From Peristeroidobacter soli (GTDB lineage: Bacteria; Pseudomonadota; Gammaproteobacteria; Steroidobacterales; Steroidobacteraceae), in assembly GCF_004138485.1 (NCBI RefSeq), contig NZ_RYEV01000004.1, positions 990,803-1,054,802 on the forward strand: DNA of 64,000 nucleotides. Reading direction: 5' to 3'. The notes beneath the pieces are model-generated. The model was not told the origin of the DNA. It saw only the letters and a list, made by a program, of their open reading frames with translations, and did no database searches. Positions 1-10,031 of this stretch are shown in pieces. The translations under genes and the position numbers were made by a program. How positions within the stretch are numbered: position 1 is the first letter of the stretch; each line of letters starts with the position of its first letter.

Positions 1-2037
1 AGCGACCGTCCCCGATTGCGGCGTGAACAGCTCGCCGATGTTGGGCGCGCGCACCGACTCGGCGTACATGCCACGAAAACGAATATCTCGAACCGGCGCC
101 CATTCGGCACCGACCCGCCAGGAGTTCGCACCGCCGGTCACACTGTAGTCCGACGTACGAAAGCCACCCTCGATCGCGAGCAGCTCGGCGAACGGCTTGT
201 CCTTCAACAAGGGCACGCGGGATTCGATGTATGCCTCGGACACATCGTATTTGCCGATCACAGCGGGCGTCGCGCCGGTGTAGGTCTGTCCCGTGACCTG
301 CGCGCTGTCCGGCAGCGTCTCGCTCTTCTCCTGCCGATACTCGAGTCCGGCGGCAAAGCTGACTGGACCCGCGGGCAACTCGAACACGGTGCCGTTCAAG
401 GACGCGGCACCAACCATTTGTTCGACACTGCGCTCGGTCAACAGGTCGATCAGGAAATAGTTGTACGCGTCGCGGCTGATGCCGCCGGCACCGAACAGAT
501 CGGCGGGCCGGCAAGCGACGACATCCGGATCCTTGGGACCTCCCGCCAATGCCGCGTTGAGCGTGGCTCGGCACACGGGGCTACCTGGCGCCACACCTGT
601 CACGCCCGCCACATCCGTGACCGGATCGGTTGCCAGTTGCCACCGGCGCGGATCGCGATTGTTGTGCTCGCGGTACTCCTCCGAAGTGCGGCCGTACTGA
701 CCGTAGACTTCGAACCGCCAGTCGCGAAAGCCGGTCTCGCCTTCGACACCGGCCACGAACCGATTCAGGTTTCGATGGATATCCGCGTAACGCTGCGGAA
801 AGTCGCCGTTCGAGCGCGACATGGTGACCAGGCCGAAATTATCGGTGAACAACTGATCGAGCATCGCGCTCTGCGGCAGGAACGGATTGTCCGGGTAGAC
901 CAGGAACAGATCGCCGGTTTCCGGGTACGTGATGGCATCGAGCATCGGCGTCGACAGCACGGTCGTATCGGTCAGATAGGACTTCGCCTCGAAAAAGAAA
1001 GTGGTCTTCTCGGTCAGCTGATAGTTGAGGCTGGCGAACATCGACTTGCGTTCCATCGGCGTCGAGATGGCCAGGTATTTGCTCATGTCGATACCGTCGC
1101 CGCCGATCACATTCAGGAAGTCGCCCGCGCCGACGCCATTCGCGAAGGGGCGAATGGTGCCGTGGTCGAACACCAGATTGCCGCCATCGAGCAGGCCGAA
1201 AACGCTGCTCAGATCGCTGACGACGTTGGTCAGTCGACCGTTCGTGGCGAGCACCTCCGCCGGGATGCCGTCGTTCGGTCCGGTGTCGGCCGGATTGCCC
1301 ACGAATGCGTAGCGCTTGCGCATCCATTCGCGTTGATTCGACGTGATGCCCCCGAGGGAGTTGTATGAGGCGCTCAGCACCGCGTTACCGCGTCCGTCGG
1401 CGAAGTTCGAGCCGACCGTCAACGCCATATATTTATTCTCGCCACCGCCCTCATCCGTGTCGCCGTAGCGCGTGTCGATCTGCACGCCTTCGAAGTTCTT
1501 TTTCATGATGAAGTTGACGACACCGGCGATGGCGTCCGCGCCATACGCCGTCGATGCGCCACCCGTGCTGATCTCGACGCGCTCGATCAACGCGGTTGGA
1601 ATCGAGCCCACGTCGACTGCGGTCGAACCGGCCGTCGAACCGACGTGACGTCGACCGTCGACCACCACCAGTGTGCGATCCACGCCGAGATCGCGCAGAT
1701 TCAAGCGTTCGGTGCCGGCGGTTGCCAGCGGCTTCGCGGAGTCGGCGCCCGACACTTCGGTGACGCGGCCGCTGTTGATACCGAACACCGGCAACTCCCG
1801 GATGTAATCCGAGATCATGGTGGCGCCGGAAGTATCGATATCGTCGGAGTTGACCGAAGTCACTGGAATGGGCGCGCTGGCATCGGGTCGAAGCAACTTC
1901 GAGCCGGTGACAACCACCTCTTCCAGCTCGACATCCGCGGTGCGCTGCGAGCGTTGTTGGGCAAGTGCTGAACCAGGTGCCACGGCCGCGCTGCCGAGTA
2001 CCGAGAAAATCACTAGGTTTGAGAATCGCACGATCAT
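1..2037 (-). CDS. TonB-dependent outer-membrane receptor, 3' end cut by window edge
   Basis: Open reading frame of 679 codons that runs off the left edge, so the C-terminal barrel end is missing. The ATG at 2037 follows a GGGGAGGG ribosome site. A signal peptide precedes a TonB-box-like ELEEVVVTGSK near residue 40, then a plug domain (TLVVVDGRRHVG, ERVEISTGGASTAYGADAIAGVVNFIMKK in two pieces), then beta-barrel strands; the last visible residues (NIGELFTPQSG) match the conserved strand motif of the family. It would import a bulky substrate across the outer membrane with TonB energy. It is transcribed away from the peptidase/ABC operon and has regulon element G about 170 bp upstream, which ties it to the peptidase and mutase genes. 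Substrate unknown. Confidence 0.93.
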   Translation of the reverse strand, partial: MIVRFSNLVIFSVLGSAAVAPGSALAQQRSQRTADVELEEVVVTGSKLLRPDASAPIPVTSVNSDDIDTSGATMISDYIRELPVFGINSGRVTEVSGADSAKPLATAGTERLNLRDLGVDRTLVVVDGRRHVGSTAGSTAVDVGSIPTALIERVEISTGGASTAYGADAIAGVVNFIMKKNFEGVQIDTRYGDTDEGGGENKYMALTVGSNFADGRGNAVLSASYNSLGGITSNQREWMRKRYAFVGNPADTGPNDGIPAEVLATNGRLTNVVSDLSSVFGLLDGGNLVFDHGTIRPFANGVGAGDFLNVIGGDGIDMSKYLAISTPMERKSMFASLNYQLTEKTTFFFEAKSYLTDTTVLSTPMLDAITYPETGDLFLVYPDNPFLPQSAMLDQLFTDNFGLVTMSRSNGDFPQRYADIHRNLNRFVAGVEGETGFRDWRFEVYGQYGRTSEEYREHNNRDPRRWQLATDPVTDVAGVTGVAPGSPVCRATLNAALAGGPKDPDVVACRPADLFGAGGISRDAYNYFLIDLLTERSVEQMVGAASLNGTVFELPAGPVSFAAGLEYRQEKSETLPDSAQVTGQTYTGATPAVIGKYDVSEAYIESRVPLLKDKPFAELLAIEGGFRTSDYSVTGGANSWRVGAEWAPVRDIRFRGMYAESVRAPNIGELFTPQSGTVA

Positions 2038-2204
2038 GTCGTCCCTCCCCTGTCGTTACATTTTTAATTACGCGATGGGGACAGCTGTTGGTTTGTTACG
2101 CCGTCCCGGAATTGGAATGCAGTTTCCCCGCCCGGCGCCAAAGCGCACCGGGCCCCTGCAATGGAACATTTCAAATAATGGGCACGCCGCCCAGGGAGCG
2201 GAAC

Positions 2205-2230
2205 CAAATTCTGGTAATGAGCTCCATAAG
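2205..2230 (-). promoter_or_regulatory. 26-bp regulon element, copy G (TonB receptor promoter)
   Basis: On the minus strand it reads CTTAT-GGAGCTC-ATTAC-CAGA-ATTTG, matching the CTTAT-N7-ATTAG-N4-ATTWG pattern found in six other intergenic regions. A CATTAT -10-like hexamer lies at 2175-2180, 24 bp downstream. The leader to the ATG at 2037 would be about 130 nt. The rest of 2038-2243 shows nothing else I recognise. Confidence 0.65.
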
Positions 2231-2243
2231 ACAGCCTTAACGG

Positions 2244-5200
2244 TCAGCCACCGGACTCCGTGACTCGCACGATGTTGTCGTTCGAGTTACGGTCGATGAA
2301 GTTGATATAGGGATCGATGGCCGCGTACACCGGCTTGCGATCGGTAACGATCTTTATTTCCTGCTGGCCGGTGCGCACCGACAATCGTTGCATGGCCAGC
2401 ACATTGGCCGCACCGAAGTCCGAATCGCCGGGCCGGGCGCTGAAGACGCCGATATCGATCGACTCATCCAGGGGCGCAGCGGTGTCGTTGCCTTTGCCGT
2501 CCGAGTAGAACTTCGCAGCGTCGACCAGCAACGTCGTTTCGTACTGTCCGTTGGTAAGCTTGCGCACGTTCGCCTGCTTGGTCGCGAGGTCGTAGAGCGT
2601 GATGCGGTAGAACTGATCGAGGATCAGCTCGCGTTCCGCCGGCGTGCGAGCCAGTGCCAGCAAGCCGTCGACCAGGTCGCTCGACCTCGCATAGGGCGCG
2701 GTCTTGAAGTGATAGCGGTCGATCAAGCCGCGCAACACGGTATTCACGCGCTCCTCACCCAGACGATCCTGGATCAGGTACATCACGATCGAGCCCTTGT
2801 TGTAATGGATGTAGCCCTGCTTGTTCACGCGAGCGAGCGGCTTTTCCTCGGCAGCTTCCTGCCGGCGTCCCTGCAGGTAGTAATCGAGCTCGTACTTCAG
2901 GAACTGGCGGATCTGATCCGGCCCGTAGCGATGTTTCATCACCATCAGCGCCGAGTACTGCGACAGGGTCTCGGTGATGACTTCGGCACCCTGCACATCC
3001 GCGGGCATCACCTGATGGAACCAATACTGGTGCGCCAGTTCGTGGGCGGTGACGTAGCCCAGGAAGTCGAGCTTCTTCGGATCGCGGAAATCCATGGTGA
3101 AGCCGGCCTTCTCCGAATAGCCCACCGTGCCGGGCGCCGAGTTCGCGCCGCCACCGTAATCGGGCCGTTCGATGATCCGGGCATAGGAATATTGATACGG
3201 CCCGTAATTGGTGCGGTAGTAGTCGAGCGCATCCTTCATCACGCCGAGCATGCGATCGATGTTCATCGGATGCTTCGGGAAGTAGTAGACGCTGGTCTTC
3301 ACTCCGCCGGCGTCGGCGGTCTTCACGTCATAGCGCGCCGATTGGATGGTGATGAAGTTGAGCGTCGGGATGGGCGACACGAACCGAGCCGTGCGACGGC
3401 CGTTGGCGACGGTGTTCGACACCTCCGCCCCCGTCACGACCAGCGTCTGATCCTCATCCGTCGTCACCGTGATGTCCGTGTTCACCCGGTCGACGCCCAC
3501 ATAGCTCTTGGCCAACGCCGCCGTATCCTCCAGCTCCGGTGTCGGCAGCTCTGGCGCCAGGCCGTGCTTGCGACGCACGTTGTTCCCTTTCAGGAAGGAC
3601 GAACGGTCCATGCCCAGCATCGGCGCGAACCCGAGATTGGTGAGATAAGCGCCGTTGCGCGCCGGCTGCGCATCGATCTCGTACGCTTGACGATCGCTCG
3701 GCAAGGACGCCAGGCTAGGCTTTCCCATCATGGTCTGAAAGGTCAGCGTGCCGCTCGCGCCTGGCTGTAACGGCTGGTCGAACCGGTAGATACGATGCTG
3801 GTTGACCTTGTCATCGCTGATCAATTTCGCGCCGGGCACCGAGACCTCTCGCAGCGGAATCATCGGGATCGTCATGCGGACATGCAGTGTCTCGATGGGT
3901 ACTGCGGTCGCATTCACGAAGCGGTAGGTACCGTCGAACTGCACAAAGTGTTGCGCGGGCTGCAAATCGACCTCCAGCTTGATGTCGGTCAGCGTCGGCT
4001 GCGGCAGGTCGATGTACTTGGAGTACTCCTTCTCATAACGGGCAGTGCGGGTTTCCTCTTCGTCATCGCTGCCGAAATGATTCAGGACGTTCATGTTGTA
4101 GTAGATGAAGCCGCCCATGACGATCGTGACCAGCAGCGCGCTCGCCAGAACCGCCAGCGGCTCGCCATGCAATCGCGCCGGCAAGGTGCGCCACTGGGCC
4201 TTCAGCGTCACCGCCGTTCCACGACGCCACATCAGATGGCCGATCACGACCAGGATGACCGCAACCACCGTCCAGAAGATGCGCAGCCACCAGGACGCCG
4301 CGCCGTGATAGTTCGCCCCATTCATATCCGACAGCGGCATGGCCACTTCCGCGTAGTTGAGCAGCGGATGATTCAGGCCCAGGCCGGCAAAGACCGTCCC
4401 GGCGATCAGATACAGCAGCATGAGTCCCCAACCGACGAACTTGTTGGGGCTGATGGCCTGGATCACGATCGCCAGCACCGAAATCTGCAGCACATAAAGT
4501 GCGCTGGGACCGACGAACCACGCCAGCCACTGACCGAACTCGACGTCCGTGAGGCCGCGCGCGAACTGGAACAGGATCGATTCCAGCAACACGACCGCCA
4601 CACACAGCACCAGCAGCGCACCCAGCACACCGGCGAGCTTGGAGATGAGGAAGATCCAGTTGGGCAGCGGGGTCGCATCGACGATCTCGTTGAAGCGACG
4701 CTCGCGTTCGCGCCAGACGACTTCACCGGCGAAGTAGATCGCCATCAGCAGCGTGATCAGCGTCGACGTGGCGCGAACCGTGTCGACGATTGCGAAGGTG
4801 CGCGGCCACATCGGAATGTCGTAGGCACGCCCGGCCAGATTCAACGTCGAGAACAGATTGATCGAGGTAACGAACGCCAGCACCCAGAAGGCCGGGCTTT
4901 TGAAGATCAGCTTCATCTCGAACACGGCACGCGTGTACAGCTGATGCCAGCCTGCAATTGCGGGCGTTGTGGCCGGCAGCCGAGCGACGACGACCGGTTT
5001 GACCGCGGTCAGCTTCTGCTCGCGAGCCGCCTGCCGCCTGGCGCTGCTCTTCGACACGCCACGATCGGCGAAACTGAAGCGCCACACCGCGACGGAGACG
5101 ATAGCTGCGGAGATGCCCAGCCACACCAAGCGATGGCCGAGCAACAGCGAGGTGAGTTCCAGCGGCAGCGTGTTTGCCTGCGCCGGGCTCAGATAACGGA

Positions 5201-5855
5201 TGCCCAATCCATAGGCGACCGTGCCAAACGGCTCGAAATAAGCGGCGAGCGACAGGTCCGGCCATTTCTTCAACATCGCGGTCAACGCGAAGTAGACGAA
5301 CATGAACAGGATCACGGTCAGGTAGCTGTACGTCACCGACCGCGTCCAGCAGGCCACGGCGAAGAAAATCGCCGAGGTGATCAGCAGATTGGGCAGCGCC
5401 AGCACCAAATAACTGAACAGATAATCCTGCAGCCGGTTCGGCCCGAGGAAATCGGGATTGACCCAGGGCATGAATGTGCCGATCCAGATCGCCAGCGGCA
5501 CGGCCAGGAACGCGACGGCGGCGCCCAGGAAAGCACCGCTGAAACGACCGAACATGTAAGGCAGCTTGCCGACCTTGGTCGAGCGGATGATGCCGCCGAA
5601 ACCCGACTCGTCATCGCGCACCACCACGTTGCCGACGAACGCCGTCGTCACGAACATGAAGAACAGCGACATGATCAGCTGTATCTGCGCGATGGCGGTC
5701 GGCGCATTGGTGTGAATGTTTCCTCCGCTGCCGAGGCGGATCGACTCGGCGGTCGTCGCTCCGAAGGTCAGCAGAAAGAACATGATGGTGGCGACCCAGA
5801 ACACCGGGTTGCCTATCTGATAGCGCAGCTCGAAGCGCGCGATTGTGTAGAACAT
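2244..5855 (-). CDS. ABC-2 type permease fused to M1-family aminopeptidase
   Basis: A 1203-residue fusion. The N-terminal ~590 residues carry two ABC-2-type membrane halves (hydrophobic segments around residues 20-270 and 320-590). The C-terminal half is an M1 metallopeptidase domain with HELAH at residue 938 and the following conserved TETLSQY glutamate, so the zinc site looks intact. It starts 11 bp after the ATPase gene stop, so the two form one transporter unit, with the M20 peptidase upstream in the same operon. The family is found as permease/peptidase fusions in proteobacteria and Bacteroidetes; transport direction and substrate are not established. In this context peptide handling at the inner membrane is likely. 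A close paralogue lies at 28025-31648. Confidence 0.9.
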   Translation of the reverse strand: MFYTIARFELRYQIGNPVFWVATIMFFLLTFGATTAESIRLGSGGNIHTNAPTAIAQIQLIMSLFFMFVTTAFVGNVVVRDDESGFGGIIRSTKVGKLPYMFGRFSGAFLGAAVAFLAVPLAIWIGTFMPWVNPDFLGPNRLQDYLFSYLVLALPNLLITSAIFFAVACWTRSVTYSYLTVILFMFVYFALTAMLKKWPDLSLAAYFEPFGTVAYGLGIRYLSPAQANTLPLELTSLLLGHRLVWLGISAAIVSVAVWRFSFADRGVSKSSARRQAAREQKLTAVKPVVVARLPATTPAIAGWHQLYTRAVFEMKLIFKSPAFWVLAFVTSINLFSTLNLAGRAYDIPMWPRTFAIVDTVRATSTLITLLMAIYFAGEVVWRERERRFNEIVDATPLPNWIFLISKLAGVLGALLVLCVAVVLLESILFQFARGLTDVEFGQWLAWFVGPSALYVLQISVLAIVIQAISPNKFVGWGLMLLYLIAGTVFAGLGLNHPLLNYAEVAMPLSDMNGANYHGAASWWLRIFWTVVAVILVVIGHLMWRRGTAVTLKAQWRTLPARLHGEPLAVLASALLVTIVMGGFIYYNMNVLNHFGSDDEEETRTARYEKEYSKYIDLPQPTLTDIKLEVDLQPAQHFVQFDGTYRFVNATAVPIETLHVRMTIPMIPLREVSVPGAKLISDDKVNQHRIYRFDQPLQPGASGTLTFQTMMGKPSLASLPSDRQAYEIDAQPARNGAYLTNLGFAPMLGMDRSSFLKGNNVRRKHGLAPELPTPELEDTAALAKSYVGVDRVNTDITVTTDEDQTLVVTGAEVSNTVANGRRTARFVSPIPTLNFITIQSARYDVKTADAGGVKTSVYYFPKHPMNIDRMLGVMKDALDYYRTNYGPYQYSYARIIERPDYGGGANSAPGTVGYSEKAGFTMDFRDPKKLDFLGYVTAHELAHQYWFHQVMPADVQGAEVITETLSQYSALMVMKHRYGPDQIRQFLKYELDYYLQGRRQEAAEEKPLARVNKQGYIHYNKGSIVMYLIQDRLGEERVNTVLRGLIDRYHFKTAPYARSSDLVDGLLALARTPAERELILDQFYRITLYDLATKQANVRKLTNGQYETTLLVDAAKFYSDGKGNDTAAPLDESIDIGVFSARPGDSDFGAANVLAMQRLSVRTGQQEIKIVTDRKPVYAAIDPYINFIDRNSNDNIVRVTESGG

Positions 5856-5866
5856 CGTGCTGCCCC

Positions 5867-6760
5867 TTACGCGGCCTTACGCACGGCGCCGCGGCGGGCT
5901 CGCGTCAGGGTCGAGAGATAGACGTCTTCCAGGTCGCCCTCGACCAGCGAGAAACCGTTACCGGGATCGCGCTCCGAAAGCACGTGGACCACGGTTCGCC
6001 CGGCGAACAGACGGGTCGAGATCACTTCATACTTCGACTGCACTTCTTCGAGCGCGTCGTGCGGGATGGTCTTCGCCCAGACAGTGCCGCGGCTGCGCGC
6101 GATCAGTTCGCCCGGCGCTCCTTCCAACTGGAGGCGTCCCGCGGCCAGCACGGCCATGCGCGGGCATAGATCGGCGACGTCCTCGACGATGTGAGTCGAG
6201 AGGATGACCACCACGTTCTCGCCGATCTTCACCAGCAGGTTATAGAAACGATTGCGCTCCTCGGGATCGAGACCGGCGGTCGGCTCATCCACGATGATCA
6301 GTTGAGGATTGCCGATCAGCGCCTGCGCGATACCGAAGCGTTGCCGCATGCCACCCGAGAAACCGGCGATTGCCTTGGTGCGCACCGCCCACAGATTGGT
6401 TTGCACCAGCAATGTCTCCACCGTGGCGCGCCGATCGGCTGCCGACACGATGCCTTTCAGCGACGCCATGTGATCGAGCATGTCGTACGCCGAGACTCGC
6501 GGATACACACCGAAGTCCTGCGGCAGATAGCCCAGCGTTGCACGCAAACGATCGGGCTGCGCGAGCACGTCGATGTCGCCAAACTTGATCTCACCCGCCG
6601 TCGGCGTCTGCAACGTCGCGATGGTCCGCATCAGCGAGGACTTCCCCGCGCCGTTGGGCCCGAGCAATCCGAACATGCCCTTGCCGATGGCAAGCGTCAC
6701 CCCGTCCAGCGCCCGTGTCCCGTTGGGATACACGTGCTCCACACCTTTCAAATGCAACAA
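5867..6760 (-). CDS. ABC transporter ATP-binding protein
   Basis: A 297-residue ABC ATPase with Walker A GPNGAGKSS (~residue 35), the signature FSGGMRQR, Walker B LIIVDEPTAGLD and the switch histidine in LSTHIVEDV. The start is a TTG at 6760 behind GGGGAGAG; no ATG fits, and the paralogue at 31661 has the same N-terminal layout (hydrophobic Leu pair, then HVYPNGT). It energises the permease/M1 fusion encoded 11 bp downstream. The C-terminal ~80 residues are an extension typical of ABC-2 exporters of the CcmA type. The M20 peptidase gene ends 38 bp upstream, so the three genes probably share the promoter with element A. Confidence 0.93.
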   Translation of the reverse strand: MLHLKGVEHVYPNGTRALDGVTLAIGKGMFGLLGPNGAGKSSLMRTIATLQTPTAGEIKFGDIDVLAQPDRLRATLGYLPQDFGVYPRVSAYDMLDHMASLKGIVSAADRRATVETLLVQTNLWAVRTKAIAGFSGGMRQRFGIAQALIGNPQLIIVDEPTAGLDPEERNRFYNLLVKIGENVVVILSTHIVEDVADLCPRMAVLAAGRLQLEGAPGELIARSRGTVWAKTIPHDALEEVQSKYEVISTRLFAGRTVVHVLSERDPGNGFSLVEGDLEDVYLSTLTRARRGAVRKAA

Positions 6761-6798
6761 GATCGTCTCTCCCCTGTCTATTTATTCGAGTTCGACCG

Positions 6799-8307
6799 CT
6801 AAGCGATGGATGCCAGCGTGTACAGAAATTCCGCGTACCCCATCGTCGCCTCGCGCAGGCCCGCAATCCGAGGATTGTTACTTTCGATGAGATAGAACTC
6901 GTCCGGCGCGTGCGCTTTGCCGCCAAACCCGAGTCCGAATTGATTGAAGGGCTTGCGCAGAGGCTCGCCGGTATAGATGTACCCGGGATAGGAGCCTGCG
7001 ATGCGCGGCGTGATGGTGTGCTCTATCCCCCGGCGCCGGAGAAATTCCTGTTCGGCGAGTACCAGGCCGCTCCTTTCAGAAGTCTCGGTGGGATCGTAGT
7101 TGCCGATGACCTTGATCTCGATGTCATCGAAGCCGCGCTTCGACAGGTGCGCGCGCAGTTTCGCCAGACAGTCCGCGGCCTTCATGTCGGGCACGATCCG
7201 GAAATCCAGCTTGGCCGTGGCACGCGTGGGCAGAATGGTCTTGCCTCCCGGGCCAGTGTAACCCGCGACCAACCCTTCGATGTTCACGGTCGGCTCGGAG
7301 GTCATGCGCTCCATGGCCTCGGCCAGCGGCAGGTCGTCGATCCATTTCTTGACGCCGAGCGATGCCTTTACTTCCGCGTCGGTGCTGGTGCCGTTGAGCT
7401 TGGCGAGCATCACACGCTGCCGATCGGTGAGCGGACGATAGTGCTCGAACCAGCCATCGATGGCTGGCGTGTTGCCGCCATCCTTCACCAACGTCGACAG
7501 CGCTTCGACCAGTCGCCACACGGGACTATCCACGGCGGCCTTCATGCCCGAGTGGATGTCGTTCACGGAGCCTCGATCCCAGCGCTCACCGCTTGCGATC
7601 AGCTCCAACTCGATCATGCCCTTGGCACCGAGGCTGATCGCCAATTCGCCCTTCAGGCCTTGCAGGCCCGTCGGCATGAAGACCGCGTCGGTTCGCTGCA
7701 ATTCGGCGAGCACCTCCGCATCCTTCAGAGCATTTTTCAGGTTGGGCGAGCCGATCTCCTCTTCACCCTCGGCGAGCAACACCAGATTCACCGGCAATGG
7801 CACACCGGCGGAGCGGAATGCATGAATGGCGGCGAGAAAAGTTCCTTCAGGCCCCTTGTGATTGCACGCGCCCCGCCCGCGCAGCGCACGGCCCATGGGA
7901 TGATCGAACATCACGGGCTCGAGCGGCGGCGACGACCAGCCGGGCTCATCGTATTGCTTCACGTCGTACATGAAGTAGAGCCCGATCGTTCGCTTCGCGC
8001 CCGCATCGAGCACGCCGAACACCGCGGGATTGCCGCCCGTGGCAACTTTGCGCACACGAGTGAAGCCTGCGTCGGCTGCGAGCTTCGCCATGTAGTCGGC
8101 GCCCTGCTCGACGTTGAGCTTTTCGGCAGCGACGGTCGGCAAGCGCATCCAGTCCTTGATGCGAGTCAGCGAATGTTCGAAGTCGGCGTCCACCGCACGA
8201 CGGATCGCTTTCAGCTTGTTGGCAGGCGGCGCCGAGGCCAAGGCCGCAGCGGACGAGAGCGTCGCGGCGGAGGCGATGGCGCCTTTGATCAATGTGCGTC
8301 GATCCAT
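6799..8307 (-). CDS. Exported M20-family peptidase homologue with altered metal ligands
   Basis: 502 residues; the ATG at 8307 is chosen over one at 8325 because GGAAG sits 5 nt before it and the predicted -10 (8339-8344) would leave the upstream one almost no leader. The N-terminus has a Tat-like DRRTLIKGA signal. The fold is clearly M20 (EGEEEIGSPNL, the dimerisation-domain NDIHSGM, C-terminal KAHAPDEF). However, the usual GHYD zinc motif reads FMYD (His to Met), the usual RGASDDKG reads RGACNHKG, and the third ligand region (usually an Asp) reads FMPTG. Activity may depend on an unusual metal site or be lost. It heads the ABC/M1 operon and belongs to the 26-bp-element regulon. Confidence 0.85.
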   Translation of the reverse strand: MDRRTLIKGAIASAATLSSAAALASAPPANKLKAIRRAVDADFEHSLTRIKDWMRLPTVAAEKLNVEQGADYMAKLAADAGFTRVRKVATGGNPAVFGVLDAGAKRTIGLYFMYDVKQYDEPGWSSPPLEPVMFDHPMGRALRGRGACNHKGPEGTFLAAIHAFRSAGVPLPVNLVLLAEGEEEIGSPNLKNALKDAEVLAELQRTDAVFMPTGLQGLKGELAISLGAKGMIELELIASGERWDRGSVNDIHSGMKAAVDSPVWRLVEALSTLVKDGGNTPAIDGWFEHYRPLTDRQRVMLAKLNGTSTDAEVKASLGVKKWIDDLPLAEAMERMTSEPTVNIEGLVAGYTGPGGKTILPTRATAKLDFRIVPDMKAADCLAKLRAHLSKRGFDDIEIKVIGNYDPTETSERSGLVLAEQEFLRRRGIEHTITPRIAGSYPGYIYTGEPLRKPFNQFGLGFGGKAHAPDEFYLIESNNPRIAGLREATMGYAEFLYTLASIA

Positions 8308-8367
8308 TATTTCTTCCAGAGCCAACGCGCCTGAACCGATACTAGCCAGCCGGTCCGTTGCCGGTCA

Positions 8368-8393
8368 CTAATAGATCTAATGTGGAGGATTAG
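8368..8393 (-). promoter_or_regulatory. 26-bp regulon element, copy A (M20-ABC-M1 operon promoter)
   Basis: Minus strand reads CTAAT-CCTCCAC-ATTAG-ATCT-ATTAG; the outer pair CTAAT/ATTAG is a perfect inverted repeat with a 7-bp spacer. A TAGTAT -10 hexamer lies at 8339-8344, 23 bp away. The predicted transcription start is near 8332, giving a ~25 nt leader to the ATG at 8307. Confidence 0.75.
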
Positions 8394-8416
8394 CCGCGCT
8401 TATCGCGCTGGACGCC

Positions 8417-9970
8417 TCATTTCGGCAGCGACGCCATCACCCGCTCGCGCACCAGCCGACGCGCGATCTTGCCAATACCGGTGCGCGGCAGATCCGCGAC
8501 GATATGAAACTCTTTCGGTCGCTTGTAGCCCGTCAGCCGCTCCTGGCAGAACTGCTTGAGGTCGGCTTCGAGCAGCGCCGTGCCTGGGGCGAGCGTGACG
8601 ACGGCATGAACGGCCTCGCCCCAGCGCTCGTCGGGAACGCCGATGACCGCAGCTTCCTTGACAGCGGGATGTCCGAGCAGAATTCCCTCGACCTCGTTCG
8701 GGATCACCGTGAGGCCGCCCGTCTTGATCATCTCTTTGACGCGTCCGTCGAGTACCAGGAAGCCGTCCTGGTCGAAGCGGCCGAGATCGCCGGTTCGCAT
8801 GCCCTTGCTGGTGAGGATCTGGTGGGTCGCCGCTCCATCCTGCCAATAGCCGGCGAATACCGTGAGGCTGCGAGCGACGATCTCACCCGACTCGCCGGGC
8901 CCGACCGGCTCGCCATCCGAATTCAACAGGACGATCTGCGCGCCCAGCATCGGCCGGCCGACCGTACCGATCTTCCGAAGCTGATCGGCGGGACTGCAGA
9001 CGGTGAGACACAGCTGCTCCATCATTCCGTAGAACTGCACGAAGCCCACGTTGGGCATGCGTTCGATCAGTGCGGTGATCAGTGGCTCGGGCATCCGCTC
9101 CGACGCATAGGTGATCGAGCGCAGCGACGTGGGAATTCTCGCTGGCGCGGCGTCGAGAATGCGACGAAGGGTCGTCGGGACCGCGTCGAAATGGGTGATC
9201 TGATACGCCTCGATCGCCTCCCACACGGCGGCCGCATCGAAGTGCGGCATGATCACATGCGTGGCCCGCCGCAAAGTCAACGGCAGCAGATGCTCCATGC
9301 ACGATGAGAACAACGGCAGGAAGTGCAGCGTGCGCTCGCCATCGTGCAGATCGAATTCGAGCGCCGCGGTCGAGGCGGCCGCGAGCAGACTGCCATGGGT
9401 ATGCACGGCACCCTTGGAACGGCCGGTCGATCCTGAGGTAAAGAACACCACCGCCGGATCGCTTGGAACCACCGGCGTCAGACTGCGCAGCTTCGATGCC
9501 GACGCGACCAGCTCCGCATAGGAATGGAACATCTTCTCCGGCGGACACTCCTCCAGACAAAAGACCCGTTCGATGCCGGCGGCCTGCAAGGCTTCGCCCT
9601 GCCCGGCGACGGCTGCGGCTTGCGACGGGCCGACGATCAGAACCTTGGGGCGAATCTGTTCGAGCGCCGCGTACGCGTCCTTCCAGGTCCACCAATGATC
9701 CAGCGGCGAGGCCATCGCCCCGAGCATCGGCACACCGAAGATGATCTCGACGAACTCGGCGCGATTGCCGATCCAGAGCGCGACCCGGTCGCCCTTGACG
9801 ATTCCCAATCCGGCCAGCGCGCCGGCCAGCCGCCGGGCCCGGTCGTGAACCTCCGCATAGCTCCACGCTTTGCCCTGAAAAATCACTGCCGTGCGGCCCG
9901 GTTCGGAGACCGCCGCCCGGGCAAGGATCGCATCCAATCGAGGCTCGCTGCCGTATTCGTGCGTGCTCAT
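8417..9970 (-). CDS. AMP-forming acyl-CoA ligase
   Basis: 517-residue class I adenylate-forming enzyme. P-loop FFTSGSTGRSKG near residue 176, A5 motif QFYGMMEQ, A7 motif RTGDLGRFDQDG, and the C-terminal catalytic lysine motif PRTGIGKIARR. It activates a carboxylic acid to its CoA thioester. The ligase is divergent from the ThDP lyase-like gene, and each has its own copy of the 26-bp element (B and B'), the same arrangement in the same regulon as the mutase operon. Pairing of a CoA ligase with a 2-hydroxyacyl-CoA lyase-like enzyme suggests a short 2-hydroxy or 2-amino acid as substrate; this is inference, since specificity cannot be read reliably here. Confidence 0.92.
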   Translation of the reverse strand: MSTHEYGSEPRLDAILARAAVSEPGRTAVIFQGKAWSYAEVHDRARRLAGALAGLGIVKGDRVALWIGNRAEFVEIIFGVPMLGAMASPLDHWWTWKDAYAALEQIRPKVLIVGPSQAAAVAGQGEALQAAGIERVFCLEECPPEKMFHSYAELVASASKLRSLTPVVPSDPAVVFFTSGSTGRSKGAVHTHGSLLAAASTAALEFDLHDGERTLHFLPLFSSCMEHLLPLTLRRATHVIMPHFDAAAVWEAIEAYQITHFDAVPTTLRRILDAAPARIPTSLRSITYASERMPEPLITALIERMPNVGFVQFYGMMEQLCLTVCSPADQLRKIGTVGRPMLGAQIVLLNSDGEPVGPGESGEIVARSLTVFAGYWQDGAATHQILTSKGMRTGDLGRFDQDGFLVLDGRVKEMIKTGGLTVIPNEVEGILLGHPAVKEAAVIGVPDERWGEAVHAVVTLAPGTALLEADLKQFCQERLTGYKRPKEFHIVADLPRTGIGKIARRLVRERVMASLPK

Positions 9971-10031
9971 CTGTTATGGCGAGAGTTGTCTGATGTGCCC
10001 GGATCTTAGCCAGCCGCGCCCGCCGGCATCT

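Noticed and set aside
2350-3700. Antisense plus-strand frame 2388-3770 as a regulatory gene
   Set aside because: It is a mirror of the M1 domain codons with no recognisable helix-turn-helix or other motif.
3795-5921. 708-codon plus-strand open frame, and similar long frames at 12914-14629, 28139-30220 and 46144-48273
   Set aside because: They lie antisense to well-supported genes (permease/M1, mutase, second permease/M1, TonB receptor), show no protein-family motifs, are Arg/His/Asp-rich as expected of antisense frames in GC-rich DNA, and lack ribosome sites.
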